Below are positions 1 to 5,515 of a DNA stretch of 8,234 nt, piece by piece (within the stretch, counting starts at the first letter, position 1; the number at the start of each line of letters is the position of its first letter). The position numbers and the translations under genes were made by a program. The DNA comes from Pseudomonadota bacterium (GTDB lineage: Bacteria; Pseudomonadota; Alphaproteobacteria; Micropepsales; Micropepsaceae), in contig JAKBAU010000156.1 of the NCBI GenBank assembly GCA_021808875.1, forward strand, positions 1 through 8,234, read 5' to 3'. Under the pieces are notes generated by a model. It worked only from the letters and a program-made list of their open reading frames with translations. It was not told the origin of the DNA and did not search any database.

Positions 1-373
1 GGTGCGCTTCGGCGTCGCAGGCGAAGTCCTCGCGGCCGGCGAAGGCATCGAGACGATGCTGTCGCTGCGATGCGTCCTGCCGACCATGCCGATGGTCGCA
101 GCACTTTCAGCGGCCCACCTCTCCGCCATCCTGTTCCCCGACAGGCTGCGGCGCCTCTACGTCGCCCGCGACAACGATCCGGCAGGCGATGCCGTGGTGG
201 CGACGCTCCTCGACAGGGCACACACGGCCGGGATCGAGGCGCTGGTGCTCTCCTCCGAGCTGGGCGACTTCAACGAAGACCTGCGACTGCTTGGGATCGA
301 TGCGCTACGGGCGGCGATCCGAGGGCAAATCGCGGCGCAGGACGTCGCCCGCTTCATGAAGATGGCGGCGTAG
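1..373 (+). CDS. Toprim-domain protein (DUF7146/primase-like), 3' part only
   Basis: This is the C-terminal 123 residues or so of a larger protein whose start lies left of the window. The reading frame is open from the first base; the GTG at position 2 is probably just an internal valine codon. The visible part is a Toprim fold. A glutamate in AAGEGIETMLSL (residue 14 from position 2) corresponds to the Toprim catalytic/metal glutamate, and YVARDNDPAG (Asp57, Asp59) is the DxD metal-binding motif. Proteins of this type on alphaproteobacterial plasmids and integrative elements are large primase-like enzymes with an N-terminal zinc/primase region, usually annotated as Toprim or DUF7146 proteins. 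The likely role is primer synthesis or another nucleic-acid transaction during transfer or replication; that role is family inference. No gene follows for 318 bases. Confidence 0.85.
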   Translation, partial: VRFGVAGEVLAAGEGIETMLSLRCVLPTMPMVAALSAAHLSAILFPDRLRRLYVARDNDPAGDAVVATLLDRAHTAGIEALVLSSELGDFNEDLRLLGIDALRAAIRGQIAAQDVARFMKMAA

Positions 374-691
374 CCGGAACGGGAATGGCGTGTGGCGCTG
401 TCTTCGACGGTGAATGGCCAGGCTTTCCTTGTGCCGTAGAGAGGACCACGCCCACGGCCTTCCGGAGAGGGCGATCGGGCGCCAAGCGCGGCGGCCCGGC
501 AATGGCTGCGGCCGACGATTTTCCGGCGGCGCTGCGCGCCTTTCCATCGCGAAGCAAAATCGCCAGCCTTCGCCATCCTCCGCTACCGCTTCGGCCCTTC
601 GCTTCGCTGCGGGTGCAAGTCCGCCACGCCCGACGCCTTCGTCGCCGTGAAGGCCGCGATGGGCGCGGCCGATCCGACGAGGAAAACCGCG
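374..691 (+). other. Non-coding leader before the DUF2493 gene
   Basis: No convincing gene is seen in these 318 bases. Open frames exist on both strands, as expected at this GC content, but none has a ribosome site or recognisable protein. The right half (about 531-691) resembles the leader of the DUF736 gene at 4816-5016. Shared blocks include CGCCATC.TCCGCT..CGCTTC.GCCC (571-597 against 4857-4883, 23 of 27 bases the same) and CCTTCG...AGGCCGC.ATGG nearer the gene. It may be a conserved 5' untranslated region. The end of it carries the Shine-Dalgarno GAGG (679-682) for the gene at 692. Confidence 0.5.
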
Positions 692-1627
692 ATGTCCATC
701 GACCACGGCGAAGAATTCGAGCCCCGCCACAACGAGTCCCCCACCGACCGCGTCCTCCAGGAACTCCAGCTCTACGGCTACCGCCCCTTCCACGATGAAC
801 CCGACCCACGGCCGCTTCCCGAACCGCACATTCTCAACGGCAGCGTCGGCGACATCTTCGACGCCCTCGTGGTTGCGCTCGCGGACACGCGCCTCGAACC
901 CGACCTTGAGGATCTGCTCTGGTCGACGGTGAATGTGTTCCACCGCGCCATCGACCGGATCGAGCGCGAACTCGATGACAACGAGATGGCGCAGCAACGC
1001 GCGCAGCGGGAACAGGACGGCAGCGAGGTCAAATCCGTCGAGCTCGAGCGGCTGACATCGGAAGGACAGACGCTGATCGAGCGTCGCAACGTCTTCGAGC
1101 TGATGCGAGACCAGGCCGCCGACCAGTTCGAGCGGCACACGCACTCAGCTTGGCGGCCGCGCAGCGGATCGAAAGTCAACCATCGCCATCTCACTGCCGC
1201 GATGATCGACAGCCGCGACTTTCTCGCGGCTAAGAAGCGCGCCGACCGGGAGGTGCTGTTGCCGGCCGGGCCGAAGGTGGCCGTCACCGGCGGTCTCGAT
1301 TTCAACGATCACCGCCTGATCTGGGCCAAGCTCGATCAGGTCCACGCCAAGCACCCGGACATGGTGCTTCTGCATGGCGGTTCGCCGAAGGGCGCAGAGC
1401 TGATCGCCGCCAAGTGGGCCGACAACCGCAAGGTGCCGCAGATCGCCTTCAAGCCTGACTGGACGAAGCACGCCAAGGCGGCGCCGTTCAAACGCAACGA
1501 CGCGATGCTGGAAACCCTGCCGATCGGGGTGCTGCACTTTCCGGGGACCGGCATCCAGGACAACCTTGCCGACAAAGCCAGGAAGCTCGGCATTCCGGTC
1601 TGGAAGTTCGGCAAGGGCGGTGCGTGA
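692..1627 (+). CDS. DUF2493 domain protein (SLOG/YspA-like fold)
   Basis: This gene encodes 311 residues. ATG 692 is chosen because GAGG at 679-682 sits 9 bases upstream; an in-frame GTG at 647 has no better site. Residues 1-190 form an extension with acidic and probably helical stretches (for example IDRIERELDDNEMAQQRAQR). The DUF2493 domain covers about 195-306: KVAVTGGLDFND with the Rossmann-like first strand and glycines, LLHGGSPKGAELIAAKWA with the glycine-rich second motif, and FPGTGIQDNLADKARKLGI before the C-terminus. SLOG proteins of this group are thought to bind nucleotides or nucleotide-derived ligands; the real substrate is unknown. The gene is a usual part of the alphaproteobacterial element backbone. 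Its last 28 codons are repeated about 974 bp downstream, so its 3' end may have been replaced by recombination. Confidence 0.85.
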   Translation: MSIDHGEEFEPRHNESPTDRVLQELQLYGYRPFHDEPDPRPLPEPHILNGSVGDIFDALVVALADTRLEPDLEDLLWSTVNVFHRAIDRIERELDDNEMAQQRAQREQDGSEVKSVELERLTSEGQTLIERRNVFELMRDQAADQFERHTHSAWRPRSGSKVNHRHLTAAMIDSRDFLAAKKRADREVLLPAGPKVAVTGGLDFNDHRLIWAKLDQVHAKHPDMVLLHGGSPKGAELIAAKWADNRKVPQIAFKPDWTKHAKAAPFKRNDAMLETLPIGVLHFPGTGIQDNLADKARKLGIPVWKFGKGGA

Positions 1628-1635
1628 GCGCCGCC
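1547..1635 (+). repeat. Direct repeat copy A: 3' end of the DUF2493 gene
   Basis: These 89 bases match 2521-2609 without gaps, with 7 mismatches by direct comparison (92% identity). The copy includes the last codons, the stop codon and the following GCGCCGCC. Several differences are synonymous. Sequence on either side does not match. It is paired with copy B and brackets the two minus-strand genes. Confidence 0.9.
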
Positions 1636-1656
1636 ACTCGTTACGAAAGCTCAGCG

Positions 1657-1980
1657 TCAGGCTATGCGCGTAAGCAGCCTGTTGCCTCGAAGCGAGAGCA
1701 GCCAAACTGCTGCCGTAAAGCCGGTCGCGCGCGCGATTATTGCAGACCCAATTCGTGGCTCGAGGAGTCGTTGCAAGAGCGCTGCTAGCTCACGTAGCTT
1801 GATCCCCCGAACGCGAATAGTGGTCTTGTGTGGCACGATTTCTGCGACATCCTTGCCCGCCCATCGGTTGATGGCATCGGCGACGGAACGCGCCGAACGC
1901 CGATGGCGCGTCCTGTTCGTCTCGATAACGTAGTCGCGTAGCTTTCCGCGCGTTGTGGGCGATCGACCTTCGTGAGCCAT
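1657..1980 (-). CDS. Small hypothetical protein, unrecognised
   Basis: This encodes 107 residues starting MAHEGRSPTTRG. The start at 1980 is supported by a good AAGGAG six bases upstream on the minus strand; an in-frame ATG seven codons earlier has no such site. The N-terminal half is basic and could be helical (RHRRSARSVADAINRWAGKDVAEI), and the middle (IKLRELAALLQRLLEPRIG) looks amphipathic. The C-terminus is moderately hydrophobic with several arginines. I do not recognise a family. It lies 66 bases downstream of the minus-strand gene ending at 2047, so the two could share a transcript. Base composition is less GC-rich than the flanks, which suggests a separate origin. A small regulator or cargo protein is possible, but nothing in the sequence proves it. 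Confidence 0.6.
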   Translation of the reverse strand: MAHEGRSPTTRGKLRDYVIETNRTRHRRSARSVADAINRWAGKDVAEIVPHKTTIRVRGIKLRELAALLQRLLEPRIGSAIIARATGFTAAVWLLSLRGNRLLTRIA

Positions 1981-2046
1981 TGGATTCTCCTTGCACTGCA
2001 TGGGTGGAACAAAATTGCTCCACTCGGTCTGCCGGCGCCCCCTTGA

Positions 2047-2385
2047 TCATTCATCGACGAGGCCGCCCGGAAATTCTCTCCGCCATGCTGCTTCGATCGC
2101 CTCCGCATCGAGCAGCAAGGCATTCAGTTCGCCCGACCGATACGCCGCGAGCATCAGCGAAAGGAGCCGCGCGCGCGGAAAAGCCAATGGTCGCGCTCCT
2201 ACAGTCCCAGGCGGTCGCTTCGCCACGCGCAACGAATCCAGGGATATCCCCGTCAGCCGGCTCAGCCGCGTCAGTGACCCTCGCGTTTGGCCGTGCAACT
2301 CCCGCGCTACCGCTTGAACAACGGTCGGCGCGTTGGTTGCGTTTCGAGAGATCGGCCTTCGCTTCGGCCTTGAATTGCTCGCCAT
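2047..2385 (-). CDS. Small hypothetical protein with possible HTH
   Basis: This encodes 112 residues from ATG 2385. The N-terminus is very basic (MASNSRPKRRPISRN). The centre, SLTRLSRLTGISLDSLRVAK (about residues 41-60), has the spacing of a helix-turn-helix, so DNA binding is plausible. The C-terminal part is leucine- and alanine-rich and ends in GGLVDE. I know no family for it. No Shine-Dalgarno precedes ATG 2385. A sigma70-like promoter (TTGACA, 17 bases, TAAATG) places the transcript start at or next to this ATG, so translation may be leaderless. A TTG at 2421 in the same frame overlaps the -35 box and is unlikely to be the start. It is probably co-transcribed with the gene at 1657-1980. 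Confidence 0.55.
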   Translation of the reverse strand: MASNSRPKRRPISRNATNAPTVVQAVARELHGQTRGSLTRLSRLTGISLDSLRVAKRPPGTVGARPLAFPRARLLSLMLAAYRSGELNALLLDAEAIEAAWRREFPGGLVDE

Positions 2386-2392
2386 AGGGGAA

Positions 2393-2421
2393 CATTTACC
2401 GGCTACAAAAATAGCTGTCAA
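2393..2421 (-). promoter_or_regulatory. Predicted sigma70-type promoter for the minus-strand pair
   Basis: Reading the minus strand, TTGACA (2416-2421) is a perfect -35 box. A 17-base spacer follows, then TAAATG (2393-2398) as a weaker -10 box. The predicted transcription start falls about eight bases further on, at the A of ATG 2385. The match is by eye and the -10 box is only moderate. Confidence 0.45.
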
Positions 2422-2514
2422 ATGGCCCCTGAACGGCTTGCTCTCTGCCCTGCCCTCCGGATTTTCGGGACACGCAATGAAGCTGTCCTACCGCGTGTTG
2501 CCAGGAGCGCGGGA

Positions 2515-2601
2515 CCCGGCACCGGCATCCAGGACAACCTCGCCTACAAAGCCAGGAAGCTCGACATCCCGGTCTGGAAGTTCGGCAGGGGCGGCGCTTG
2601 A
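2515..2601 (+). pseudogene. DUF2493 gene fragment (C-terminal 28 codons)
   Basis: Read in frame from 2515, this gives PGTGIQDNLAYKARKLDIP and then VWKFGRGGA followed by TGA. It corresponds to residues 284-311 of the complete DUF2493 protein at 692-1627, with changes D-to-Y, G-to-D and K-to-R. No start codon or upstream part of the gene is present, and sequence left of 2515 is unrelated. The fragment is therefore a remnant. It is either the displaced original 3' end of the gene or a piece brought in with the neighbouring DNA. Confidence 0.85.
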
Positions 2602-2609
2602 GCGCCGCC
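2521..2609 (+). repeat. Direct repeat copy B: 3' end of the DUF2493 gene
   Basis: This is the partner of the repeat at 1547-1635, with an offset of 974 bases, no gaps and 7 mismatches in 89 bases. It includes the stop codon and GCGCCGCC beyond it. The FitAB promoter begins 9 bases after its end. Confidence 0.9.
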
Positions 2610-2617
2610 TGTCACTC

Positions 2618-2645
2618 TTGACGCCTGATGGCAGTCTTCTATATT
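2618..2645 (+). promoter_or_regulatory. Predicted promoter of the fitAB-type operon
   Basis: TTGACG (2618-2623) serves as the -35 box. After a 16-base spacer, TATATT (2640-2645) matches the -10 consensus at five of six positions. The predicted start is near 2652, about 29 bases before the antitoxin ATG. Putative operator half-sites lie in the spacer and at the end of the -10 box, which fits autorepression. Confidence 0.55.
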
Positions 2646-2681
2646 GCTATCAACGCCATCGCGAACGGGACGATGCTATCA
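2626..2681 (+). promoter_or_regulatory. Putative FitAB operator half-sites
   Basis: TGCTATCA occurs twice, at 2645-2652 and 2674-2681; the second ends on the A of the antitoxin ATG. TGATGGCA at 2626-2633 is a one-mismatch inverse of the same word. From memory, gonococcal FitAB binds an inverted repeat built of TGCTATCA and TGATAGCA. The antitoxin here has a FitA-like N-terminus, so the same word is likely its recognition site. The arrangement differs: one inverted pair with an 11-base gap plus a direct copy 21 bases on. Confidence 0.5.
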
Positions 2682-2935
2682 TGCCCGCCGTGACCATCCG
2701 CAACCTGTCCGATGAAACCCACCGCGCCCTCAAGGTCCGGGCGGCGCAGCACAATCGCAGCACCGAAGCCGAAATGCGCGCCATCCTGGAAGCCGCTGTG
2801 CGGCCGGAAGGCCGGCTACGTCTTGGCTCCGCGCTGGCGGAGATGAGCCGGAAGATCGGGCTGACCAACGCCGATGTCGAAGCCCTCGAACAGGCCCGCG
2901 ACACCCGGCCCGCCGAGCCGCTGCGTTTCGAATGA
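2681..2935 (+). CDS. fitA: FitA-type ribbon-helix-helix antitoxin
   Basis: This encodes 84 residues from ATG 2681. The N-terminus, VTIRNLSDETHRALKVRA, is the beta strand and first helix of a ribbon-helix-helix (Arc/MetJ-type) DNA-binding domain, followed by RSTEAEMRAILEAAV for the second helix. It closely resembles the FitA/StbC/VapB-like antitoxins. The C-terminal part (LGSALAEMSRKIGLTNADVEAL onwards) is the region that in FitA wraps and blocks the toxin's active site. As a dimer it should bind the promoter with FitB and repress the operon. The stop codon overlaps the toxin start in ATGA, a sign of coupled translation. The Shine-Dalgarno is weak (GGGA at 2667-2670). A frame open farther upstream is ignored because it runs through the promoter and the DUF2493 fragment. 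Confidence 0.88.
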   Translation: MPAVTIRNLSDETHRALKVRAAQHNRSTEAEMRAILEAAVRPEGRLRLGSALAEMSRKIGLTNADVEALEQARDTRPAEPLRFE

Positions 2936-3354
2936 TCCTGCTCGACACGAATGTCGTCTCCGAGGCGATGAAGCCCGAGCCGGCGGCGGCGGTTCGCGCA
3001 TGGCTCGACGCGCAGGCGGCGGAGACGCTCTACCTGTCCAGCGTGACCATCGCCGAGCTGATGTTCGGCATCGGCGCGCTGCCCAACGGTCGGCGTAAGG
3101 ACAAGCTGACCGCCGCGTTGGACGGCGTGCTGGAACTGTTCGCGGATCGAATCCTGCCATTCGATACCCGCGCGGCGCGCCGCTACGCCGAACTCGCCGT
3201 CAGTGCGCGCGCGGCTGGCAGAGGCTTTCCGACGTCCGACGGCTATATCGCCGCCATTGCCGCGACGCGTGATTTCGCGGTCGCGTCTCGCGACACGAGC
3301 GCCTTCACCGCCGCCGGCCTTGTGGTGATCGACCCCTGGGCAACCACATCCTGA
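2932..3354 (+). CDS. fitB: FitB/VapC-type PIN-domain toxin (ribonuclease)
   Basis: This encodes 140 residues, the normal length for a FitB/VapC toxin. PIN-domain nucleases cut RNA with metal ions held by conserved acidic residues, and all are present. Asp5 lies in MILLDTNVVSE, Glu42 in TIAELMFG, Asp103 in TSDGYIAAIA and Asp121 in SRDTSAF. The toxin therefore looks intact and would be neutralised by the antitoxin encoded just upstream, with which it shares an ATGA overlap. FitB-like toxins are the closest group I recognise because of the LDTNVVSE start, the TIAEL..GI motif and the FitA-like partner. The RNA target cannot be read from sequence. In a mobile element the pair probably stabilises the element; that is inference. 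Confidence 0.92.
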   Translation: MILLDTNVVSEAMKPEPAAAVRAWLDAQAAETLYLSSVTIAELMFGIGALPNGRRKDKLTAALDGVLELFADRILPFDTRAARRYAELAVSARAAGRGFPTSDGYIAAIAATRDFAVASRDTSAFTAAGLVVIDPWATTS

Positions 3355-3369
3355 GCTGCGGCACGCAAA

Positions 3370-3397
3370 AGCCGGAACGACGCTTGGCAATCCGGCT
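3370..3397 (+). terminator. Hairpin after the toxin gene
   Basis: AGCCGGA (3370-3376) pairs perfectly with TCCGGCT (3391-3397) across a 14-base loop, starting 16 bases after the toxin stop codon. No run of T follows, so intrinsic termination is uncertain. It may simply stabilise the 3' end of the transcript. Confidence 0.35.
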
Positions 3398-3452
3398 GCC
3401 TGCTCCAGCACGGTTCATCCCCGCTTCCTGATGCGCTGATCCTTGGTCCACC

Positions 3453-3478
3453 CACGGGCCTGAGGCCATCAACCCGTG
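3453..3478 (+). other. Hairpin in the leader of the small protein gene
   Basis: CACGGG (3453-3458) pairs with CCCGTG (3473-3478) over 14 bases, within the 250-base space between the toxin gene and the small gene at 3605. I see no gene in that space. A role in the leader RNA is a guess. Confidence 0.25.
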
Positions 3479-3566
3479 AAGGGTCGGCTACGCTTTGCGT
3501 GCCGCCGCTTGTCCTTGACCGCGCGGTGATCGCGGCCCCTGGCCGGACACATCGGGCGCCTGTCGC

Positions 3567-3583
3567 GCGGGGATCGGCCCCGC
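3567..3583 (+). other. GC hairpin just upstream of a ribosome site
   Basis: GCGGGG (3567-3572) pairs with CCCCGC (3578-3583) around the loop ATCGG. It ends eight bases before the AGGAG ribosome site of the 54-residue gene. It could tune translation or insulate the gene, but at this GC content a six-pair stem may also be chance. Confidence 0.3.
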
Positions 3584-3604
3584 CGCAAAGCAGGAGCCGG
3601 ATCG

Positions 3605-3769
3605 ATGTCTCAATCGCTCGCTTTCGCCAATGGCTGGAGCCTCGCCAAATCCCTCATGGTCTGCGTCGTCATCTTCACGGCCGGCTCTGGGGACTACGGT
3701 GTCATGCCGTCTTCCGAATACGACGGCGATCCCGCCGACGTCGTTCACGAATTCGACCCCTTCGAATGA
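3605..3769 (+). CDS. 54-residue small protein, function unknown
   Basis: ATG 3605 has an excellent AGGAG (3592-3596) eight bases upstream. The product begins MSQSLAFANGWSLAKSLMVC and ends VVHEFDPFE. Residues 13-27 are hydrophobic (LAKSLMVCVVIFTAG), while the C-terminal half is acidic and polar (SSEYDGDPADVVHEFDPFE). This could be a short membrane-associated segment with an exposed acidic tail. I believe closely similar small proteins occur in related alphaproteobacterial elements, but I cannot name a family or a job. Codon usage is GC-rich at third positions in much of the frame, as in the neighbouring real genes. The membrane protein gene follows after 151 bases. Confidence 0.7.
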   Translation: MSQSLAFANGWSLAKSLMVCVVIFTAGSGDYGVMPSSEYDGDPADVVHEFDPFE

Positions 3770-3920
3770 GCAAGCTGCGCCATACCGTGAGGCTCGCGGA
3801 GCAGTCATCGAACCGGATTTCCGCTCCCGCCCAACCTCATCTTCGCCTATACTGCGATCCGCGCCGTGGTGGTGGTGGAAGGCGCAACCGTTTGATCGTC
3901 ATCTCACGGAGTCTGCCGCC

Positions 3921-4361
3921 ATGATCGTGCTCGGACCTCTGCTCGTCGTCGTCGCCATCGGCTTCATCTGCTGGCTGCTGTTCACGCTTGCCGTATTCGC
4001 GTTGCCAGCGTTCGTCGGCCTCATGGTCGGCATATGGGCCTTCCATACCGGCGCTGGCGCGCTCGGCGGCATCATCGTGGGCGTCCTCGCCGCGGGCGCC
4101 ACCTTCGGCGTCGGACAGCTCGCCATGGCGTTCGTGCCCTGGGTTTGGCTTCGGCTGCTGATCATCCTGCTCTTCATCGCGCCGGCCACCGTCGCCGGCT
4201 ATAGCGCCACGCACGGTATCGCTCAGATGGCGATGCCATCGCCGACATGGCAGATGGTCTTCTCGGTGATCGGAGCTATCGCCGTCAGCGTTACCGCATT
4301 CGTTCGCTTCACCGGCATGACCCCGCCCGGACCAACCCAACGGGGGATGGCGCGGGGCTGA
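3921..4361 (+). CDS. Multi-pass membrane protein, function unknown
   Basis: This encodes 146 residues, mostly hydrophobic, from ATG 3921 with CGGAG (3906-3910) ten bases upstream. The same frame is open further left, but that part is arginine/serine/proline-rich and overlaps the 54-residue gene, so the later start is preferred. Hydrophobic segments lie at about residues 4-27, 29-42, 47-71, 74-95 and 110-130, giving four or five membrane passes. The glycine-rich centre (GAGALGGIIVGVLAAGATFGVG) suggests tightly packed helices. The tail (TPPGPTQRGMARG) is short and basic. No catalytic motif is visible. It is probably an inner-membrane protein of the element. The stop codon sits in a GGGGC-TGA-GCCCC hairpin (4354-4366). 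Confidence 0.75.
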   Translation: MIVLGPLLVVVAIGFICWLLFTLAVFALPAFVGLMVGIWAFHTGAGALGGIIVGVLAAGATFGVGQLAMAFVPWVWLRLLIILLFIAPATVAGYSATHGIAQMAMPSPTWQMVFSVIGAIAVSVTAFVRFTGMTPPGPTQRGMARG

Positions 4362-5016
4362 GCCCCGTCAGGCGCGGGCGATAGGTTCGGGACCATAACA
4401 GGCGGCGGCCCCGAGACGCCCGCCCCGTCGAAAGTCCGGAACATCGATAAGGGAGGCGACACCGCCGCGGATCGGCACTTCGCGCATCGTGACGCGCCCC
4501 GGAATGCTGCCGGGACCAATGGAGACGCACGCAACGCGGCCCGCGTGAGCCCTTTGCATGGAGGCAGTTCGCCCAAGCGCCTCGGCTGTGCGAGCGAGAC
4601 GCGGTCTATCGGCGGACCAGAGGTATCGCGTCCCCCACGAAATCTATCACCGGCTTTTCGAGGTTTCTCGACCGTCGCCACGTTCTCCTCGATCGGTCTT
4701 CGTTCTGCATCGAGCGCACCTCACGGCCTCTTCGATGGGTGGATCTGGCCGAAGGTCGGCTGAAGCCTCGACCGCCTATGGCGCAATGGCGCCGATCGAC
4801 TTTCTTCCCCTGTCGGCTGCGCCGCCATTCCTCGCGAGACAACAAAGTCGCCTGGCCGCCATCTTCCGCTGGCGCTTCAGCCCCGTCGCCCACCCCGTCG
4901 CGCAGGCGCGATGGGGACCCCGGGCAGGGGTGCGCCGTCGATCGCCTCCGGCCCTTCGATCACCATCGAGGCCGCAATGGTGCGGGCTCGAAAACGTCAG
5001 ATCAAGGAGAACCACC
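4362..5016 (+). other. 655-base stretch without a convincing gene
   Basis: Several frames are open on both strands, but none has a ribosome site together with a recognisable protein. The last 200 bases (about 4816-5016) form the DUF736 leader. They share blocks with the DUF2493 leader at 531-691 and contain a strong hairpin at 4893-4916. The earlier part (4362-4800) may be a decayed gene or a long leader; nothing in it can be named. A minus-strand frame ending at 4368 was considered and judged too weak. Confidence 0.45.
4893..4916 (+). promoter_or_regulatory. Strong leader hairpin upstream of DUF736
   Basis: CCCCGTCGCGC (4893-4903) pairs with GCGCGATGGGG (4906-4916): ten Watson-Crick pairs and one G-U pair, with the innermost pair probably open to form the loop. 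The word CCCCGTCGC also occurs just before it (4881-4889), so an alternative pairing with the right arm is possible. No T run follows. It could be an attenuator-like or protective leader structure about 100 bases before the start codon. Confidence 0.35.
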
Positions 5017-5343
5017 ATGGCGACCATCGGCACCTTCAAGAAAACCGGCGCGAACGAATTCACCGGGCAGATTGTCACCCTCTCGGTCCAGGCCAAGAAT
5101 GTCCGCATCGCTCCCGAAGCCAACCGCTCCGGCGAAAACAGCCCCAGCCACCGGGTCTACTGCGGCCGCGTCGAGATCGGCGCTGCCTGGGCCAAGCGCT
5201 CCAACGAGGGCCGCGACTATCTGAGCCTCAAGCTGGACGATCCGAGCTTCACCGCCCCGATCTTCGCCAACCTGTTCGACGACGAGGACGGCGAGGGCTA
5301 CAGCCTGATCTGGTCCCGCCCCAACGGCCGCCGCGCCGACTAA
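5017..5343 (+). CDS. DUF736 family protein
   Basis: This encodes 108 residues, a normal length for DUF736. AAGGAG (5004-5009) lies seven bases before ATG 5017, an ideal site. The sequence opens with [20 protein letters not shown] and continues through VRIAPE, an [10 protein letters not shown] motif and [20 protein letters not shown], all typical of the family. DUF736 proteins are small, soluble and very common on alphaproteobacterial plasmids and integrative elements; their biochemical role is not known. A strong hairpin follows the stop codon, so the gene probably has its own transcript end. The long leader with hairpin and the good ribosome site suggest high and possibly regulated expression. 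Codon usage is strongly GC-ending, like the backbone genes. Confidence 0.92.
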   Translation: MATIGTFKKTGANEFTGQIVTLSVQAKNVRIAPEANRSGENSPSHRVYCGRVEIGAAWAKRSNEGRDYLSLKLDDPSFTAPIFANLFDDEDGEGYSLIWSRPNGRRAD

Positions 5344-5354
5344 CCCACCCAAAG

Positions 5355-5380
5355 CCCCGCCCGGTCGGAACCGGGCGGGG
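5355..5380 (+). terminator. Strong hairpin after the DUF736 gene
   Basis: CCCCGCCCGGT (5355-5365) pairs perfectly with ACCGGGCGGGG (5370-5380) around the loop CGGA, 12 bases after the stop codon. Only a short TAT follows rather than a T run. The 11-pair GC stem is still the clearest terminator-like structure in the window, and it lies between convergent genes. Confidence 0.7.
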
Positions 5381-5515
5381 TATCGCTGGGTTCTTGCGAA
5401 GCATCCCGGCCCGACGCCATCCTGATCGGGACCCGCAAGGCAAGCGTCGCGATGATCGTTGCGGTTTACAGTCCAGATCCTGAGGCGGCCGTCCTGCGAT
5501 CGGCCGGAAAGCACG

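Noticed and set aside
305..1144. Long minus-strand open frame opposite the DUF2493 gene and its leader
   Set aside because: It mirrors a well-supported plus-strand gene at high GC, has no ribosome site and no recognisable domain; runs of V, E and R are typical of an opposite-strand shadow.
1790..2050. Minus-strand frame starting MIKGAPADRVEQF
   Set aside because: It overlaps the frame beginning at 1980, which has a proper AAGGAG site and a more natural composition; here only an ATGAATGA overlap speaks for a start.
2419..2421. TTG as start codon of the minus-strand gene ending at 2047
   Set aside because: It is the first part of the predicted TTGACA -35 box and has no ribosome site; the ATG at 2385 lies where the transcript should begin.
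2333..2680. Upstream extension of the antitoxin frame
   Set aside because: It runs through the promoter, the operator words and the DUF2493 fragment in the wrong frame; the FitA family begins at the ATG at 2681.
2650..3411. 253-codon minus-strand frame across the toxin-antitoxin operon
   Set aside because: It lies opposite two clearly recognised genes and its product is arginine/serine-rich without motifs.
4368..4559. Minus-strand 63-codon frame containing MREVPIRGGVASLIDVPDF
   Set aside because: The sequence has a faintly protein-like look, but there is no good ribosome site, and about two thirds GC at third positions (26 of 39 codons) does not stand out in DNA of this composition. It was left as part of the gene-free stretch.
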